Translations under genes and position numbers: made by a program
Origin: an uncultured Veillonella sp.
Lineage (GTDB): Bacteria; Bacillota; Negativicutes; Veillonellales; Veillonellaceae
Reading direction: 5' to 3'
DNA length: 5,157 nt
NCBI GenBank assembly: GCA_934216375.1
Contig: CAKQBP010000117.1
Location: 1-5,157 of the forward strand
Shown: positions 1 through 5,157 of the stretch, one piece after another
Layout of the letters: each line of letters opens with the position of its first letter
Position numbering within the stretch: position 1 is the first letter of the stretch
Notes under the pieces: model-generated
Told to the model about the DNA's origin: nothing
The model's database searches: none
What the model saw: only the letters and a program-made list of their open reading frames with translations

Positions 1-1411
1 CTTTACCAGTATGAACCCATGTTACAGTATCGTTGTTGAACGGTTCAATAGTTGCTTCTGTTTGAGCAGAATACAAAGATTTACCACTATTCATATCGAT
101 AAGGTTTTTAACATGATCTTTCACAACTACTAAACGATCAGTCCCTGCAAAAGAAATAGAATCATATTTGAAGGTTACTACTTGCTTACCTGTTGATACA
201 TCGAAAATGCCCCATTTCTCAGTCTTATTGTCTCTTAACGCTAATAGACCATTTAATTTATCCATTTCACCTGCATCGTAATCGCCTGGTTGAATAACAA
301 CTTCACCTTTACGGTTCACAAAGTATAAGTTACCAGCATCTTTAATTACCGTACCATAAGCTGTGATAGGCCATACTTTATCTTTTTTGCTGTCGATTAC
401 AATATTACCAGAACGATCAATATAGCCACGTTTTGCACCATCATAGGCAAAACCACCTACGTGATAATGTTGACCACCTAAAAGCGCACCTCCAAGGATA
501 CCGCCCACGATGAAGCCGCCTACAAGGCCACCTAAATTAAAGCCACTCACAGAGCGACGGTATTCAGCAAGACCATTACGGTATCTATATACCTCTTTAG
601 ATGGAGCATTAAATAATTCTTTACCAGTACCATCAATAGCTACGATTTTACCTTTAGCATTTTTAACAAAAGCACGGTCTTCGCTAAATCCAGTCACGAT
701 TTGACGGAATTGTGGAGCAATCACTACTTTATCATCAGTAGTTTTAAAACCATATTTGCCTTTTTCTTTAAACTCTACATAAGAATCACTTGCATACTCT
801 TGAGTTGCTTCTTGTTTTACACGTTCTTTTAAAGCTTCCTCTTCAGAGATTTCTACACCTTTAGGAGTAACCCAAGTGTCTGTTTTCTTATCTACTTGAG
901 CTAACACATTGCCCGTTTTATAATCAACATCTTTAATTTCTTTATATTTAGGCTCAATAGCAACGGTACCATCTGGACGGATAACACCCCATTTACCACC
1001 TTGTTTCATAGCTGCCAATACACCATGTTCAAGCACTTCGTCATTTTTGAAAGTAGTGCCTTTACCAGATTTTAAAGATTTAGGAGCATTGCGATAAGGG
1101 TTTAATGCGCTCGCCACATCAGCTGCGATATAGCCAGAAAGTGCACTACGCTCTTCAATTTTTTGAGGAGTCATAACGCCTACACTAGCTTTAGTACTTT
1201 TAGAGGAGCTAGAGCTCTCTGTACGCACAGTAGAAGTTGATGTAGTCGTTGTATGTTGCTCACGGGTTACACGTGTACTAGTAGATGTTGGTGTGTCTTG
1301 GTTTGTTACCGTTGTACTACTAGTCGATGTTGTAGTAGATGCCGCAAAAGTTGTTGTAGACATAGCCGCTAACACACATGCGACTAATACAGATTTCTTG
1401 TTAATATTCAT
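1..1411 (-). CDS. Exported WG-repeat protein with Ser/Thr-rich linker and glycine-zipper segment (partial, C-terminus off the left edge)
   Basis: An open frame runs leftward from the ATG at 1411-1409 to the window edge: 470 codons with no stop, so the C-terminus is missing. Residues 1-24 look like a type I signal peptide (N-terminal MNINKK, then a hydrophobic core, with likely cleavage near TFA/A or FAA/S), so the product should leave the cytoplasm. Residues 25-76 are a Ser/Thr-rich, low-complexity linker. From about residue 138 there are WG-type beta repeats: KWGVIRPDGTVAIEP (140-154), KYGFKTTDDKVVIAP (219-233), KRGYIDRSGNIVID (327-340), NLYFVNRKGEVVIQP (361-375) and KWGIFDVSTGK (399-409). 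Residues 291-320 are a Gly-rich hydrophobic stretch with repeated GxxxG spacing, which is not usual in this family. WG repeats generally form beta modules whose molecular role is mostly unknown; binding or envelope scaffolding is only a guess. The start is supported by AAGGAG six bases upstream. The gene is divergent from the pseudouridine synthase gene. The family call is firm, the function unknown. Confidence 0.9.
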   Translation of the reverse strand, partial: MNINKKSVLVACVLAAMSTTTFAASTTTSTSSTTVTNQDTPTSTSTRVTREQHTTTTSTSTVRTESSSSSKSTKASVGVMTPQKIEERSALSGYIAADVASALNPYRNAPKSLKSGKGTTFKNDEVLEHGVLAAMKQGGKWGVIRPDGTVAIEPKYKEIKDVDYKTGNVLAQVDKKTDTWVTPKGVEISEEEALKERVKQEATQEYASDSYVEFKEKGKYGFKTTDDKVVIAPQFRQIVTGFSEDRAFVKNAKGKIVAIDGTGKELFNAPSKEVYRYRNGLAEYRRSVSGFNLGGLVGGFIVGGILGGALLGGQHYHVGGFAYDGAKRGYIDRSGNIVIDSKKDKVWPITAYGTVIKDAGNLYFVNRKGEVVIQPGDYDAGEMDKLNGLLALRDNKTEKWGIFDVSTGKQVVTFKYDSISFAGTDRLVVVKDHVKNLIDMNSGKSLYSAQTEATIEPFNNDTVTWVHTGK

Positions 1412-1417
1412 AAACCT

Positions 1418-1423
1418 CTCCTT
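1418..1423 (-). promoter_or_regulatory. Ribosome binding site of the WG-repeat gene
   Basis: On the minus strand AAGGAG is followed by AGGTTT and then ATG at 1411-1409. This is a near-ideal Shine-Dalgarno sequence with 6-nt spacing, and it fixes the start codon of the WG-repeat gene, which is also where the signal peptide begins. Confidence 0.85.
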
Positions 1424-1484
1424 TTATAGAATAAGCTATAACCATACAGTCGTTAACATACATATATAGTTCATAAAATATACT

Positions 1485-1514
1485 GTTATAACTAAACACA
1501 CAGTTTTACAGTAA
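1485..1514 (-). promoter_or_regulatory. Candidate proximal promoter of the WG-repeat gene
   Basis: Reading the minus strand, TTACTG (1514-1509) lies 18 bp before TATAAC (1490-1485). The boxes match the sigma-70/A consensus at 4/6 and 5/6. Transcription would start near 1478, giving a leader of roughly 65-70 nt. The -35 box lies inside the palindrome at 1504-1516, which would make that palindrome a well-placed operator. The region is very AT-rich, so chance matches are likely, and a second candidate lies further upstream. Confidence 0.35.
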
Positions 1515-1516
1515 AA
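1504..1516. repeat. 13-bp palindrome TTTTAC-A-GTAAAA
   Basis: Perfect 6-bp arms TTTTAC and GTAAAA flank a single central A. It overlaps the -35 box of a candidate promoter for the WG-repeat gene and sits about 95 bp upstream of that gene's start. Symmetry and position fit a repressor or activator site, but no regulator is identified and AT-rich DNA often contains such palindromes. Confidence 0.4.
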
Positions 1517-1555
1517 AATTCACACATAAATAATGTATAAAATTTAATAATTCAA

Positions 1556-1585
1556 ATTATACTATATGGACCTTCATAAAAACAA
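1556..1585 (-). promoter_or_regulatory. Candidate distal promoter of the WG-repeat gene
   Basis: On the minus strand a perfect TATAAT (1561-1556) is preceded by TTGTTT (1585-1580) with an 18-bp spacer. A transcript starting near 1549 would carry a leader of about 138 nt before the WG-repeat ATG. The -10 is the better of the two candidates, while the -35 matches only weakly after TTG. Confidence 0.4.
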
Positions 1586-1619
1586 CGAATTATGAAACAT
1601 TCTTCATTTTTATTTTATT

Positions 1620-1628
1620 TGTTATAAT
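1620..1628 (+). promoter_or_regulatory. Extended -10 promoter of the pseudouridine synthase gene, predicting a leaderless mRNA
   Basis: The sequence TGTTATAAT is a perfect extended -10 element (TGn followed by TATAAT at 1623-1628). Upstream, around 1600-1605, TTCTTC is only a poor -35, which is common for extended -10 promoters. Seven bases after the -10 box is 1635, so the expected transcription start falls on or next to the A of the ATG at 1636. No Shine-Dalgarno sequence precedes that ATG, which agrees with a leaderless transcript. Confidence 0.6.
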
Positions 1629-1635
1629 AATACGT

Positions 1636-2601
1636 ATGAAAGTAGCAACAATAATCGACTTAATTGTAGATTCTGATGTACACACACAATCTATAAATCA
1701 TATTATAAAACAACAGCATATCTCCCATCGCATGAGACGACGTTTACGAAGTGATGGTATCATAACAGTTAATGGTAAACCTGCTGCCTGGAATACGCTT
1801 ATTCACGGTGGCGATCATCTCATTATGAAATTAACACCAGAGCAAGAGTTTAGTTTAAGCCCTATGGAACTAGATATCATATATGAGGACGAATATATTT
1901 TAGTCATTAATAAAGCGGCTGGTATTCTTATGCACCCTACTTCTACCGTACGAGATCATACGCTGGCAAATGGTGTACTTCATTACTACCAAGAAACAAA
2001 TCAGCATTATGATTTCCATCCCGTACACCGATTAGATAAGGATACCTCAGGTATTGTCATCATTGCTAAAACATCGGTAGTCCAACATGCTTTTGATAAA
2101 AAACACACTCATTTTTATAAAAGCTACGACGCCATTGTAGAAGGATATCTCCCTTCTATGCGTATAAGCATTAACTGGCCAATAGGACGTAAACCAGGGA
2201 GCATCATTGAGCGTTGTTGTACAAACCAAGGAAAGCCAGCTCGTACGGATATAGCAGTAATTAGTAAACATACAAGTAAAATTAGCTATTGTAACAATAA
2301 CCCTGCAGATACGGTTAATAATAGTAATATTTGTCCAGCTAACAGCTCTCTATTAGCTTATAATCACTTTACACATGTGCAATGCGTATTGCACACAGGC
2401 CGCACTCATCAGATCCGAGTTCATTTATCTCAACTAGGGTATCCACTAGCTGGTGATGACTTATACGGTGGTCATCTAGAATCTATCCAACGCCAAGCAC
2501 TGCATGCAGCGCGCGTAAGCTTTTACCATCCCATAACAAATGAATGGCTCGAACTGCATGCAGAGATGCCAGAGGATATGAATGTATTGCTGAACGATTG
2601 A
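1636..2601 (+). CDS. RluA-family RNA pseudouridine synthase with S4 domain
   Basis: The 321-residue product should convert specific uridines to pseudouridine in structured RNA, most likely rRNA, in the cytoplasm. Residues about 17-67 look like an S4 RNA-binding domain (RMRRRLRSDGIITVNGKP). The catalytic domain follows, with the family signature HRLDKDTSG at 131-139; D134 is the expected nucleophile. Further conserved blocks are NKAAGILMHPT, KPARTD and GRTHQIRVHLSQLGYPLAGDDLYGG from 255. The domain order and length fit the RluC/RluD branch, but which uridine is modified cannot be read from sequence, so no RluB/C/D symbol is given. Residues about 216-245 form an Asn-rich insertion where relatives usually have a short turn. 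The ATG at 1636 is the only sensible start: there is no upstream in-frame ATG, GTG or TTG near it, and the next Met (33) would cut the S4 domain. It lacks a ribosome site and appears leaderless. It has its own promoter and no clear terminator after it. Confidence 0.95.
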   Translation: MKVATIIDLIVDSDVHTQSINHIIKQQHISHRMRRRLRSDGIITVNGKPAAWNTLIHGGDHLIMKLTPEQEFSLSPMELDIIYEDEYILVINKAAGILMHPTSTVRDHTLANGVLHYYQETNQHYDFHPVHRLDKDTSGIVIIAKTSVVQHAFDKKHTHFYKSYDAIVEGYLPSMRISINWPIGRKPGSIIERCCTNQGKPARTDIAVISKHTSKISYCNNNPADTVNNSNICPANSSLLAYNHFTHVQCVLHTGRTHQIRVHLSQLGYPLAGDDLYGGHLESIQRQALHAARVSFYHPITNEWLELHAEMPEDMNVLLND

Positions 2602-2673
2602 GCTAATATAACACCACTAAATAAATGCTAACACACAGAAATAACCCACATGGGTCACAAAACAAGACGAAAT

Positions 2674-2683
2674 TTATGCATAA
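2674..2683. repeat. 10-bp perfect palindrome TTATGCATAA
   Basis: A perfect palindrome lies about 36 bp upstream of the -35 box of the putative fba promoter. The core ATGCAT recurs at 2763-2768 in the leader. It could be a regulator site upstream of fba, but such short AT-rich palindromes arise by chance, and nothing else supports the role. Confidence 0.25.
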
Positions 2684-2718
2684 GTTATACAAAAAATATT
2701 GGCCCTTTATAGTGTTTC

Positions 2719-2747
2719 TTGATATACTTAACTTGAATTGATATATG
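2719..2747 (+). promoter_or_regulatory. Promoter of fba and the downstream flippase gene
   Basis: TTGATA (2719-2724, 5/6 to consensus) is followed by a 17-bp spacer and TATATG (2742-2747, 4/6), with a TG dinucleotide at 2739-2740 that makes an extended -10. Transcription would begin near 2754, leaving a leader of about 95 nt before the aldolase ATG. An alternative -10, TATGAT at 2744-2749, would need a 19-bp spacer. A strong promoter is expected for a central glycolytic gene. Confidence 0.6.
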
Positions 2748-2767
2748 ATTGCAATAACAGAAATGCA

Positions 2768-2787
2768 TCTAGTTCTTACAAGCTAGA
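2768..2787 (+). other. Small hairpin in the fba leader, with a competing alternative pairing
   Basis: Positions 2768-2774 can pair with 2781-2787 (7 bp including one G-U) around the 6-nt loop CTTACA. The bases GCTA at 2782-2785 can instead pair with TAGC at 2793-2796, and the two folds exclude each other. No T-tract follows, so this is not an intrinsic terminator, and no known riboswitch or T-box motif is visible. It may only be a stabilising leader structure or chance. Confidence 0.25.
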
Positions 2788-2837
2788 AATATTAGCAGTC
2801 ACGGTATTAATAACATGATATAACAGGCCCTATGGCC

Positions 2838-2844
2838 AAGGAGG
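2838..2844 (+). promoter_or_regulatory. Ribosome binding site that sets the fba start
   Basis: AAGGAGG is a full-consensus Shine-Dalgarno sequence, 5 nt before the ATG at 2850. An in-frame ATG at 2832 lies upstream of it, has no comparable site and would add six residues (MAKEDN) not expected in the family. The short inverted repeat GGCC-CTAT-GGCC at 2826-2837 partly hides that earlier ATG. The start at 2850 is therefore chosen. Confidence 0.9.
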
Positions 2845-2849
2845 ACAAC

Positions 2850-3779
2850 ATGCCATTAGTTACTACTACAGAAATGTTCAAAAAAGCCTATGAAGGCGGC
2901 TATGCTGTTGGCGCTTTCAATGTAAACAACATGGAAATCGTACAAGGTATTGTAGATGCAGCAAAAGAGGAACAATCTCCTCTTATCTTGCAAGTATCTG
3001 CAGGCGCACGTAAATATGCTAAACATATTTACCTTGTAAAACTTGTGGAAGCCGCTCTTGAAGACAGCAATCTACCAATCGCTCTTCACCTTGACCACGG
3101 CGATTCCTTCGACATTTGTAAAGACTGTGTAGATGGTGGTTTTACATCTGTTATGATTGATGCATCTCATCATGATTTCGATGAAAACGTAAAAATCACA
3201 AAACAAGTTGTTGAATATGCTCACGCTCACGGCGTTGTAGTAGAAGCAGAATTGGGCCGTTTAGCAGGCGTTGAAGATGATGTAAACGTATCTGATGCGG
3301 ATGCACGCTTCACTGATCCAGAACAAGCTGCTGAATTCGTACACCTAACTGGCGTAGACTCCTTAGCAATCGCTATCGGTACTAGCCATGGTGCTTACAA
3401 ATTCAAAGGCGACCCTTACCTCGACTTCGATCGTTTGAAAAAAGTTGGCGAATTATTGCCTAACTTCCCTATCGTATTGCATGGAGCATCCTCCGTATTA
3501 CCTGAATTCGTAGCAAAATGTAATGAATTTGGTGGCAACATTCCTGGTGCACAAGGCGTACCTGAAGAAATGCTTCGCAAAGCAGCTCAAATGGCAGTTT
3601 GTAAAATCAACATCGATACAGACCTTCGCCTTGCTATGACTGCATCTGTACGTGAATACTTGGCTCAAAACCCATCTGAGTTTGACCCACGTAAATATTT
3701 AGGACCTGCTCGTGATGCTATTAAAGGCATGGTAGCTCACAAAATCAAAAATGTATTAGGTTCTTCTAACAAACTATAA
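2850..3779 (+). CDS. fba: Class II fructose-1,6-bisphosphate aldolase
   Basis: The 309-residue cytoplasmic enzyme reversibly splits fructose-1,6-bisphosphate into glyceraldehyde-3-phosphate and dihydroxyacetone phosphate, serving glycolysis or gluconeogenesis. Numbered from the ATG at 2850, the HLDHGD block carries the expected catalytic D82 and metal ligand H83. The other two metal ligands are H180 in GTSHG and H211 in LHGASS. E134 in EAELG and the phosphate-binding NIDTD (254-258) are also present, so the zinc-dependent active site is complete. The segment between HGASS and NIDTD is long (GGNIPGAQGVPEEMLRKAAQ), as in the type found in various bacteria and amitochondriate protists rather than the shorter Bacillus form. 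The start is set by a consensus ribosome site; an ATG 18 nt earlier is rejected. The gene has its own promoter and is followed after 3 nt by a flippase gene. The regular, biased codon use fits high expression. Confidence 0.97.
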   Translation: MPLVTTTEMFKKAYEGGYAVGAFNVNNMEIVQGIVDAAKEEQSPLILQVSAGARKYAKHIYLVKLVEAALEDSNLPIALHLDHGDSFDICKDCVDGGFTSVMIDASHHDFDENVKITKQVVEYAHAHGVVVEAELGRLAGVEDDVNVSDADARFTDPEQAAEFVHLTGVDSLAIAIGTSHGAYKFKGDPYLDFDRLKKVGELLPNFPIVLHGASSVLPEFVAKCNEFGGNIPGAQGVPEEMLRKAAQMAVCKINIDTDLRLAMTASVREYLAQNPSEFDPRKYLGPARDAIKGMVAHKIKNVLGSSNKL

Positions 3780-3782
3780 TCA

Positions 3783-5157
3783 ATGGCTAGTGGATTTTTA
3801 AAAGGAACCTTAATTTTAACAATTGCCGGTTTCGTAGTGAAAGCCATCGGTAGTATCAACTGGATTCTTCTATCTCGCATCTTAGGTGGTGAAGGCATCG
3901 GCATCTACCAGATGGCCTTTCCTATCTATTTGTTACTATTGCAAATTTCGAGCGCAGGTGTGCCGATTGCCATCTCTATTTTGACGGCAGAACGATTAGC
4001 CTTACACGACTTTGGTGGTGCTAAGAGAGTATTCAATATTTCTTTTACAATGTTGACTATAACAGGTTTTATCGCCAGTCTTGCCATGTACTTTGGTGCA
4101 GATTGGTTAATCTCTAGTGGTCTCATTGCTGAAAGCCGTGCCTACTACTCTATCATCGCGCTCGCTCCGGCAGTATTCTTTGTAACATGGATTTCCTGTT
4201 TCCGCGGGTATATCCAAGGCTATGAAATGATGACGCCTACGGCGATTAGCCAAATTGTAGAACAATTGCTACGGGTTATCGTTATGCTTGGTGCTGCTGC
4301 TATTTTATTACCTTACGGCTTACCGGCCGCGGCAGGTGGCGCTAGCTTAGGTGCTGGTGTAGGTGCCTTTGGTGCCTTCCTAGTGCTCTTGTACTACTAC
4401 TACAAATTACCTAAGGCAAGTAGTACTGGTGAAAGCTACGATGGTCCTCGTGAATCAGCTAAAGAAATTTTGTCACGACTCTTAACATTGTCCATACCAA
4501 TTTCCTTAGCAAGTATCATGTTACCGTTGACGGCGAATCTCGATTTACTTATCGTACCACGTCGCTTATTAGATGCGGGGTTCCCGATGAACGAAGTAAC
4601 AGAGCTCTTCGGTTACCTTACTGGGATGGCGGTGCCACTCATCAACTTGGCTACCATCATTACCGCAGCCCTTGCGACAAGCATTGTACCAGCTATCTCT
4701 CATGCCTTTGCAAAACGCGATCATCAAGGTATCTATGATCGCACTGCAGGCTCTATGCGACTAACATTTATGGCAACCGTACCATTTACAGTGCTATTGT
4801 ATGTACTGGCTGCCCCCACTGTTACACTGATTTACAATGCGCCTAAGGCAGAACTAGCAACGCAAATCACGGCGTTCTCTATATTCTTCCTAGGTGTACA
4901 TCAAGTAACAACAGGTATCCTACAAGGTCTCAACAAACCACGTATTCCAGTCATAAATATGGGGATTTCACTCATAATCAAGGTCATCCTTAACTGGACA
5001 CTGACTGCTATTCCTTGGCTGGGCATCGGTGGTGCCGCTTGGGCAACCGTTGCTGACATAGGCTTTGCCGCATTACTCAACTTAATTTATATCAAAAAAT
5101 ACACAGGCTACTTCCTTGATATTTCCCTTCTTTGGAAAAACGTGGTCAGTGCCGGTG
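3783..5157 (+). CDS. SpoVB/MurJ-like polysaccharide or lipid flippase, MOP superfamily (partial, C-terminus off the right edge)
   Basis: The visible 458 residues form a polytopic inner-membrane protein with about twelve hydrophobic segments, beginning MASGFLKGTLILTIAGFVVK as is typical for SpoVB/YtgP-type members of the MOP (MATE-like) superfamily. The signature FRGYIQGYEMMTPTAISQIV starts at F140, followed by EQLLRV, and a later block LQGLNKPRIPV precedes further membrane helices. Relatives move undecaprenyl-linked envelope precursors such as lipid II or polysaccharide units across the membrane; the substrate here cannot be told. Family members usually have about 500-550 residues, so some 50-90 are missing at the right edge. 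The ATG lies 3 nt after the fba stop and has no Shine-Dalgarno sequence, so translation probably depends on ribosomes finishing fba. It should share the fba promoter. No frameshift or internal stop is seen. Annotations as 'polysaccharide biosynthesis protein' would be equivalent. Confidence 0.93.
   Translation, partial: MASGFLKGTLILTIAGFVVKAIGSINWILLSRILGGEGIGIYQMAFPIYLLLLQISSAGVPIAISILTAERLALHDFGGAKRVFNISFTMLTITGFIASLAMYFGADWLISSGLIAESRAYYSIIALAPAVFFVTWISCFRGYIQGYEMMTPTAISQIVEQLLRVIVMLGAAAILLPYGLPAAAGGASLGAGVGAFGAFLVLLYYYYKLPKASSTGESYDGPRESAKEILSRLLTLSIPISLASIMLPLTANLDLLIVPRRLLDAGFPMNEVTELFGYLTGMAVPLINLATIITAALATSIVPAISHAFAKRDHQGIYDRTAGSMRLTFMATVPFTVLLYVLAAPTVTLIYNAPKAELATQITAFSIFFLGVHQVTTGILQGLNKPRIPVINMGISLIIKVILNWTLTAIPWLGIGGAAWATVADIGFAALLNLIYIKKYTGYFLDISLLWKNVVSAG

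Noticed and set aside
510..704. 64-codon open frame on the plus strand
   Set aside because: It lies antisense to the WG-repeat gene, whose frame is clearly coding with recognisable repeats; the plus-strand product has no recognisable features and no ribosome site.
1376..1387. Lipobox-like LVAC at residues 9-12 of the WG-repeat protein
   Set aside because: The Cys is only the twelfth residue, so the hydrophobic core before it would be about five residues, too short for a lipoprotein signal; type I cleavage near residues 23-24 fits better.
2047..2271. 74-codon open frame on the minus strand
   Set aside because: It is antisense to the conserved catalytic region of the pseudouridine synthase and is a shadow of that gene.
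2641..2656. Inverted repeat ACCCA-CA-TGGGT after the pseudouridine synthase gene as a terminator
   Set aside because: The loop would be only 2 nt and no T-tract follows, so it does not meet the pattern of an intrinsic terminator.
2650..2712. 20-codon small open frame between the synthase gene and fba
   Set aside because: It has no Shine-Dalgarno sequence, lies upstream of the predicted fba promoter, and shows no recognisable peptide features.
2746..2759. Possible catabolite-response (cre-like) site TGATTGCAATAACA near the fba transcription start
   Set aside because: It lacks the central CG and other core positions of the CcpA consensus, so the match is no better than chance.
2832..2849. Earlier ATG for fba adding six residues
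   Set aside because: The consensus AAGGAGG lies inside this extension and is correctly spaced for the ATG at 2850, where the usual family N-terminus MPLVTTTEMFKKAYEGG begins.
3775..3780. Perfect TATAAT across the fba stop codon
   Set aside because: Its start point would fall at about 3785-3789, inside or after the flippase start codon, and no -35 is visible at the right distance, so it cannot serve the full-length gene.
3926..4126. 66-codon open frame on the minus strand
   Set aside because: It is antisense to the membrane helices of the flippase, and its content follows from the complementary coding frame.

Overview
The window is an ordinary-looking piece of an AT-rich bacterial chromosome. 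It holds four protein genes: one reads leftward and is cut by the left edge, and three read rightward, the last cut by the right edge. The low GC, strong AAGGAG-type ribosome sites, a class II aldolase of the long bacterial/protist type and a SpoVB-like flippase point to the Firmicutes lineage. The exported WG-repeat protein with a glycine-zipper segment would suit a diderm Negativicute. My best guess is Veillonella or a close relative; this is inference from protein character and was not checked by any search.

Left part (1-1411, minus strand): a secreted WG-repeat protein with a signal peptide, a long Ser/Thr-rich linker, beta-type WG repeats and an embedded glycine-zipper hydrophobic stretch. 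Its C-terminus lies outside the window. Positions 1412-1635 form a divergent promoter region. It contains candidate minus-strand promoters, a small palindrome and several ACAGT/ACTGT motifs, and, on the plus strand, an extended -10 box sitting so close to the next ATG that the mRNA is probably leaderless.

Middle (1636-2601): an RluA-family RNA pseudouridine synthase with an N-terminal S4 domain and an unusual Asn-rich insertion just before its conserved GRTHQIRVHL block. Positions 2602-2849 are intergenic and hold a good promoter (TTGATA-17-TGA-TATATG) and a roughly 95-nt leader with small hairpins ahead of the aldolase gene.

Right part (2850-5157): fba, the glycolytic/gluconeogenic class II fructose-bisphosphate aldolase, followed after only 3 nt by a multi-spanning flippase of the SpoVB/MurJ-like MOP superfamily. 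That gene has no ribosome site of its own and is probably translationally coupled to fba. The two form an apparent operon that joins central carbon metabolism to an envelope-lipid transporter.

I see no mobile element, CRISPR array, tRNA/rRNA, toxin-antitoxin pair or defence system. The points most worth a second look are the glycine zipper inside the WG-repeat protein, the leaderless start of the pseudouridine synthase, its Asn-rich insertion, and the tight fba-flippase coupling.
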